Shown: piece by piece, positions 58,871 through 64,000 of the stretch
Numbering within the stretch: position 1 is the stretch's first letter
Layout: each line of letters opens with the position of its first letter
Source: Plantago major
Lineage: Eukaryota > Streptophyta > Magnoliopsida > Lamiales > Plantaginaceae
NCBI GenBank assembly: GCA_026545765.1
Contig: CM048844.1
Coordinates: forward strand, 64,789,035 to 64,853,034
Length of the DNA: 64,000 bases
Reading direction: 5' to 3'
Translations under genes and position numbers: made by a program
Notes under the pieces: model-generated
Database searches by the model: none
Told to the model about the DNA's origin: nothing
The model's input: only the letters and a program-made list of their open reading frames with translations

Positions 58871-58880
58871 TATATATATA
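58871..58880 (-). promoter_or_regulatory. Internal TATA element (Sire-D)
   Basis: TATATATATA about 190 nt upstream of the accessory ATG, in the same setting (AAAATCC on the plus-strand left flank) as in Sire-B and Sire-C. 58881-59325 is noncoding junction. Confidence 0.5.
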
Positions 58881-59325
58881 GCAATAGAATCTCAACAGAC
58901 AAATACATACAAATTGATTTTGTGTGTACGTATCTGTGATTTGCAAGCAGGCGTGAGCAAAAGCTAGTTCGGCATTAAATGCAAAGTGGGCTTTGTCAGA
59001 ATTTTTACAGTCCACTATTTACTGTGAATTAATTTCCACCGTATAGATCAAACGCTTAATTTCATCAAGGGTCACCATTGCTTCTTCAGCAATGATCACA
59101 ATCAACAAGTGTAATTGTGCCCATTTAATGAATTTTGGCTATTAGCTATCTGAATCACGTTTTTGTATGACCAAGAACACTGTTTGCATCTGAATCTGTC
59201 TTATACTTAGGATTTTTCCAAGTTTTTCATCAAGATAGAAATAATGCGAATTTCAAGAGAGTAGTTGACTGCAGATAGTTGTACTATTCTCCTTTGTGTT
59301 CCCCGTTTATAGAGTGATTCAGATA

Positions 59326-59453
59326 TCTGAGTTCCCGTCTCAGAGATCTTAAGCTGTCTTTTTGCTCTTTAGCCTTTTTTACTTCTGGATACCCGTTCCA
59401 GATTTCTCTTTTCTCTTCTCTGGATGCCCGTTCCAGATTCCTGAACTTTTTCA
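59326..59453 (-). other. Post-pol hairpin array (Sire-D)
   Basis: Three 19-nt hairpins, plus-strand reading TCTGAGTTCCCGTCTCAGA (59326), TCTGGATACCCGTTCCAGA (59384) and TCTGGATGCCCGTTCCAGA (59419), one fewer than in the other copies. The pol stop (59451-59453) and a small CTGAAAAAGTTCAG hairpin adjoin. Confidence 0.85.
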
Positions 59454-61500
59454 GTTCATTGGTAGTTCCATTAGTCCAAGACTATGTCTTAAGGCTAAGA
59501 ATCTACTTTCTTGTAGTGGCTTAGTGAAGATATCTGCAAGTTGGTCTTCAGTGCCAATCTTGAGTATCTCTACATTGCCTTTTTAAACATGGTCTCTGAT
59601 GAAGTGATGTCTAACATCAATATGCTTTGTTCTGGCATGAAATTTAGGATTCTGTGTAATCGCAATAGCACTTGTGTTGTCACAGAAAATGGGAGTTTTC
59701 TTTTCATCGAGTCCATAGTCTTTAAGTTGTTGTTGTATCCACAGAATTTGTGTTGCACAACAACCAGCAGCAATATATTCAGCCTCTGTGGTAGAAGTTG
59801 CAATTGAGTTTTGCTTCTTGCTAAACCACGAGATAAGTCTAGTACCCAGAAACTGACAAGTTCCTGAGGTGCTTTTCCTATCAGCGTTGATCGGCATAAT
59901 CGTCTGAGTACCCGGCTAAACTCAATCCGCTTTCTTTAGGATACCACAATCCTACATCTACTGTACCTTTTACATACCTTAATATTTTCATAGCAATGTT
60001 GTAGTGTGTTTGCATCGGATTTGTCTGAAATCTAGCACACACTCCAACGGCGTATTGAATATCAGGTCTACTTGCAGTGAGGTAAAGTAGTGAACCTATC
60101 AATTTCCTATACTTATGTTCTTCAACACTCTTATCTGATTCAGTATAGGTCATTTTGGTTCCAATGCTCATAGGTATCTTAGCATTCTTTTCAGAAGGCT
60201 TAAGATTGAATTTTGTGAGCATATCTTTTGCACACTTTGTTTGACTAATGAATATTCCATCATTGAGTTGCTTGACTTGCAATCCTAGAAAATAATTCAT
60301 TTCTCCCATCATGTTCATCTCAAACTTACTTTTCATGAGATTTGCAAAGTCATTACAAAGTTGCTTGTCCTTAGATCCAAATATGATGTCATCAACATAT
60401 ACTTGAACTAAGAGTAGTTTCCCATCATGATTTAAGGTAAATAAAGTTTTATCAACTTCACCTTTCTTGAAACCACTTTCCAGAAGGTATTTGGCCAAAG
60501 TGTCATACCATGCTCTTGGAGCCTGTTTCAGTCCATACAGAGCTTTCTGTAGTTTATAGACCATTCTACTTTCTGAGGAAACTTCAAAGCCAGGTTGCTC
60601 AACATAAACTTCTTCTGCAAGTTCACCGTTCAAGAATGCACTTTTGACATCCATCTGATAAACTTTAAAATATTTATGAGCTGTAAAGGCTAGAAAGAGT
60701 CTTATTGCATCCAATCTGGCAACTGGTGCATATGACTCATCAAAATCTAAGCCTTCAGTCTGGGTAAATCCCTTGGCAACCAATCTTGCTTTGTTTCTGG
60801 TTATTTCACCAGATTCATTCATTTTGTTTTTGAAAACCCATTTAGTTCCAATCACAGATATTCCTTCCACAAACGGAACTAGTTTCCAGACTTTGTTTCT
60901 CTCAAATTGATCCAACTCTTCTTGCATTTCAGAGATCCAGTCTTGGTCTCCTAATGCTTGTTCTATATTTTTAGATTCAATATTTGAGATGAAACATCCA
61001 AAGAGAGAATTAGCATTTTCAGCTATTGCTCTCCTAGTCCTAACACCTTGATTAATTGGTCCAATCACATCTTTTGTAGGATGATCCTTGATCCATCTCA
61101 CCATAAGTTTAGTGCTAGTAGGATCAATATCCAAATGATTTGAATGTGAATCACTGGGATTTTGATTTGATACTTTTTCAGTATCTAAGACATTTTGCTC
61201 CTCAGAAGGGCAATTAATGTCTGACACTTGTTCAGTGTTTGAGCTATCTGGAACATGTCTTTCAGAGAGATTATTTCCAGAGATAGCTTCATGATGAATA
61301 TCTTCAGTTTCCATTTCTGGAAGTTTCATAGGAAATTCTTCATCATGTTTGTGAGTCATCTTGTTGTTACTAGGCATATCAAGCTTTTCTACGTCAGAGT
61401 CATCCTCACTTTCCATAATGATGTTTCTCCTTTCTGAGGATTCTTCTTCAGAATCCCTCAACATTAGTTCTTTGAACCTTTCTGAGAGTTCATCATTAGG
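59451..61500 (-). pseudogene. Sire-D reverse transcriptase and RNase H
   Basis: RT motifs [79 protein letters not shown] and [15 protein letters not shown] lie in a long uninterrupted frame. RNase H (DRKSTSGTCQFLGTRLISWF, TTEAEYIAAGCCATQILW) follows, close to the pol stop. The linker between integrase and RT is acidic and Ser-rich. Part of a broken element. Confidence 0.9.
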
Positions 61501-62830
61501 AGGTGTTTTCTTACTTCCTTCATAGAATACAACATGAACTGATTCTTCAATTTTCTTTGTTCTTTTGTTGTAAATTCTGTAGCCTTTGCTATTCGTGGAA
61601 TAACCAAGAAAAACACCTTCATCTGCCTTTGGTTGAAATGTTCTCAGATAATCTTTTCCATTGTTTAGAACAAAACATCTACAACCAAATACTCTCAGAT
61701 GTTTGATATTAGGGGGTCTACCAACCAAGATTTCATAAGGGGTCTTGTCATGGTGTTTGTTTATCGACATACATTACGAGTGTAGTAGGCTGTGTTTACA
61801 GCTTCAACCCAATAAACTTCACTTATTTCAGTGTCAGCTAGCATCGTCCTTGCAGCTTCTTTAAGGGTTCTGTTTTTCCTTTCTGCAACACCATTTTGTT
61901 GAGGTGTTCTTACAGAGGAAAGTTTGTGTTGTATACCTTTGCAGGTACAAAACTCCTTTATGTACTGGTTAACAAACTCAGTACCATGGTCTGTTCTGAT
62001 TGCAGATACCTTGTCATTTTTCATGACTTCAAGCTTTTTCAGCAAGTTTGGTATCTCCACCCTGGCATCAGATTTGTGTTTCAGAAAGACAACCCAAGTG
62101 AATCTTGAGAAGTCATCTACAACAACCAGACCATATTTCTTTCCTGCATAACTAGTTACAGATGATTCAAAAAGGATCCATATGTAGTAGTTGCAGTGGT
62201 CTAACACTAGAGTGTCTAGTTTTGGACTTGAAAGAGATTTTGGATTGTTTCCCCATCTGACATGCAGAACAGATACCATCCTTTCTGAAAGATGTTTTGG
62301 GAAGGCCAACCACTAACTCTTTCTTGGCAAGTTTGTTCAGAGTTTTGAAGTTCAAGTGACTCATTCTTTTGTGCCATAACCAGTGCTCTTCTGTGTGACC
62401 AGATTGACTCACCATGAGACATTCTTCAGTTGTGGCAGATGCCCAATCGGCAACATAAAGACTGTCTTTCCGCCGAGCAACCAAGACTGTCTGCTTTGAC
62501 TCATTGTCAATTAGTTTGCAGTATTTTGCTTTGAATTTTACAGTAAAACCTTTGTCTGCAAACTGGCTCATGCTAAATAGATTATATTTCAAATCCTTAA
62601 CATGTAATACGTCAGTGATTGTTAATGTTCCCAATTTGACGTTGCCAAATCCCAGAGAGGGATTTAATTCTCCTCCAGAAAATCTGATATTTGGTCCTGT
62701 GTTGCAAGCTTTGTAATCGACCAGATTTGCTTTGTCTCCTGTCATGTGCTTTCCGCATCCACTATCAAATAGCCATTGTGCTTTAGTCCAGGAAGCATTC
62801 TGCACACAACAGGAAACAGGAGATTAGGTT
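61501..62830 (-). pseudogene. Sire-D integrase and protease region
   Basis: Protease WLFDSGCGKHMTGDKANL near 62720-62775. Pre-integrase LWHKRMSHLNFKTLNKLAKK and CSACQMGKQSKISF follow, then integrase VVVDDFSRFTWVVFLKHKSD, IRTDHGTEFVNQYIKEFC and QQNGVAERKNRTLKEAARTM. Last are [20 protein letters not shown] and [18 protein letters not shown]. Broken. Confidence 0.9.
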
Positions 62831-62946
62831 CTCAATTTATAGTTGGAACCAACAGGACTAAACAATCTTCTAGTAGGAGTCCATTTTTTAATGAATTTCC
62901 TTGGAACATTCTTTTGTCTGATAGGAACACACTACAAAACAACTGG

Positions 62947-63335
62947 GCTGGGGGGACGGATAGATCCGTCGCTTCAGCCCAACGATCCGTTGCCCCAGCC
63001 CTGGCGACAGATCGGGCGACGGATAAAAAATCCGTCGCCCCGCTGGAGTTGGGCCGACGGATAGATAATCCGTCGTCCAATTCGCGACGGATTGGACGAC
63101 GGATTATATGTTTGACCTTTTTTTTTTAATCGAAATATAACGACGGATAGAATCTATCCGTCGCTAAACCGGACGACGGATAGAATCTATCCGTCGCTAA
63201 AGGTAACGACGGATAGAATCGTCCAACATTTTATTGGAATTAGTGACGGAATCTGAAATTCCGTCACTAATTCCGTCACTATGAATTTCCGTCACTGTGA
63301 ATCCGTCACTATTAATCCGTCACTATTTATTTCAT
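62947..63335. repeat. CACTA subterminal repeats
   Basis: At least a dozen copies of GACGGAT or its complement ATCCGTC in both orientations. Several form palindromes (CGACGGATAGAATCTATCCG near 63142 and 63174), then a second group built on TCCGTCACTA (63255-63330). Such arrays are the usual binding sites for the element's own DNA-binding protein. Confidence 0.9.
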
Positions 63336-63517
63336 ATTAATCCCTGTTTTTCGTAGTTCACCTATTTAATTAATATAATGTTCGATAATAAATGAATAAT
63401 ACGGAAAATATTTCAATAAATTTTGAATAAAAAAAGTAATATCTGGAGCTGGAGAAATTATCCACACAAGTGTAAATATGAAAAAAAATCCGAACATACA
63501 GATACATAACTAACTAA
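63336..63517. other. CACTA interior, noncoding
   Basis: AT-rich sequence between the subterminal repeats and the stop codon of the element gene; presumably its 3' UTR. Confidence 0.5.
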
Positions 63518-63916
63518 CTAGCTATCAGACGGGGGTGGGTGATGGTGGAACTGGGACATGAACTGCTCCATCTGTAACTGAAGGCGCTCGTTCTCCTCCC
63601 TTTGTTCTCTGGCGTGTCACTCCATCGCGTCCCTTTGTTGCTCCATCTCTTGAGTTAGCCGAGCAACCTGTTCCCGGACCTGCGGCTGCACCATTTCTGA
63701 GACCTGGTCCTGTGTGTAAACTGGACATCTGGACTGCTGGGATGATGATGAGGAGCACCCCGGACTAGCCAGATGCAAACCGAGACTCCCGAGTCCATAT
63801 ATTCGTCCTTTCTTGTCCGGTTTGTTGACCTCTAGGAAGATGTTGTCAACTTGTTCAGTTGACAACACATCACCCGTCTCGTCCTCCTGCCTTGCCACCT
63901 GAGCATCAACCTCAGC
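63518..63916 (-). pseudogene. CACTA element protein, last exon
   Basis: A splice acceptor (TACGATTTCAG, ending at 63917) precedes AEVDAQVARQEDETGDVLST, then KGRIYGLGSLGLHLASPG and a Gln/Glu-rich coiled coil (EQVARLTQEMEQQRDAME). This is the C-terminal layout of the transposase-associated proteins of plant En/Spm elements (TNP-type), which bind subterminal repeats or help the transposase. The frame meets a TGA at 63617-63619 but stays open for 33 more codons (HAREQREENERLQLQMEQF and so on) to a TAG at 63518-63520. The TGA therefore looks like a recent nonsense change that removes the end of the coiled coil. Upstream exons lie outside the window. Confidence 0.75.
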
Positions 63917-64000
63917 CTGAAATCGTAAATAGCAGATACCATGATCAGTTACTGTTTTTAAAAAGTAACTTGTAATAGTGTACAAATATGAACTTTAAGC

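Larger units (their letters stand above)
21853..64000 (-). mobile_element. Sire-B: outer Sirevirus-like Copia fossil
   Basis: Minus-strand element whose 3' LTR starts at 21853, just outside the Mutator-like element. Its own sequence occupies 21853-28474 and 44746-51619. The rest of the span is younger insertions (Sire-C in its accessory ORF, Sire-D in its gag region), and its 5' LTR lies beyond the window. The last five bases before it, TATTG (21848-21852), would be its target duplication. Order on the minus strand: gag with coiled-coil spacer, protease, integrase, RT-RNase H, hairpin array, TATA, accessory ORF, polypurine tract, LTR. Integrase and RT motifs and the extra ORF after pol fit the Sirevirus (SIRE1/Maximus) branch. 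Broken, with several interruptions beyond the two large insertions; the oldest of the three Sire copies by nesting. Confidence 0.85.
51620..64000 (-). mobile_element. Sire-D: Sirevirus-like Copia fossil nested in Sire-B
   Basis: Minus-strand copy of the same family, 3' LTR at 51620-53258, inserted in Sire-B's gag; TCCTT (51615-51619) would be the target duplication. Its own sequence is visible to 62929, where a CACTA element interrupts it; gag and 5' LTR lie outside the window. Pol is the best preserved of the three (a 629-codon open stretch across RT), but the element is still broken, with several interruptions, mostly in the accessory ORF. Age cannot be taken from LTRs because only one is seen; it is younger than Sire-B. 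Confidence 0.9.
62930..64000 (-). mobile_element. CACTA (En/Spm) DNA transposon, one end
   Basis: Begins CACTACAAAAC at 62930, the canonical CACTA terminus, directly after GGAACA of Sire-D (uninterrupted in Sire-B), so ACA (62927-62929) is the likely 3-bp target duplication. Subterminal CGACGGAT/ATCCGTCG repeats follow, then the last exon of an element protein on the minus strand. The other end is beyond the window. Confidence 0.9.

Overview
The window is nuclear DNA of a land plant, almost certainly a eudicot. It is AT-rich, has GT-AG introns of about 80 nt, and carries plant-type Copia/Sirevirus retrotransposons, a Mutator-like element, a CACTA element, MITEs, an L1-type LINE relic and one BAHD acyltransferase exon. 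The species cannot be named from the sequence alone. Host coding content is very low; most of the window is stacked mobile DNA.

Layout, left to right. 1-3.3 kb: intergenic DNA with a Stowaway-like MITE (183-428). 3344-8373: a complete-ended but broken Copia element (Copia-A, minus strand, 5-bp target duplication GTAAT). 8.6-9.65 kb: a nest of palindromic MITEs. 9762-10661: the intact second exon of a BAHD acyltransferase, with no first exon in view. 11.0-12.8 kb: a LINE relic. 16.6-17.1 kb: a decayed Helitron helicase. 17.2-18.7 kb: an old ~54-bp tandem array. 19683-21841: a non-autonomous Mutator-like element with a perfect 9-bp target duplication. It holds a captured gene start and a large GTTTCAG minisatellite.

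From 21853 to the right edge lies a Russian doll of three copies of one Sirevirus-like Copia family. Sire-B (minus) is the outer copy. Sire-C (plus, 28475-44745, target duplication ATACC) sits inside it. Sire-D (minus, from 51620) is inserted in Sire-B's gag region. A CACTA element (from 62930) is inserted in Sire-D. All three Sire copies are broken fossils.

The most interesting feature is the noncoding and accessory architecture of this family, visible because three copies can be compared. (1) Just after the pol stop lies an array of three or four 19-nt hairpins with a fixed 7-nt loop (ACGGGNA type) and compensating stem changes. (2) Next comes a TATA element and then a ~5.7 kb sense-strand accessory ORF. 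Its middle is cut into short exon-like blocks by five intron-like segments of 78-85 nt at the same places in different copies. (3) The 5' leader part of the LTR carries four ~53-bp modules, each with a small hairpin whose stem also varies in a compensating way. (4) The outer LTR edge grows in 12-bp steps that resemble the adjoining polypurine tract. The accessory product looks acidic, coiled-coil and nuclear rather than envelope-like. These points are read from sequence; expression, splicing and function are inference.
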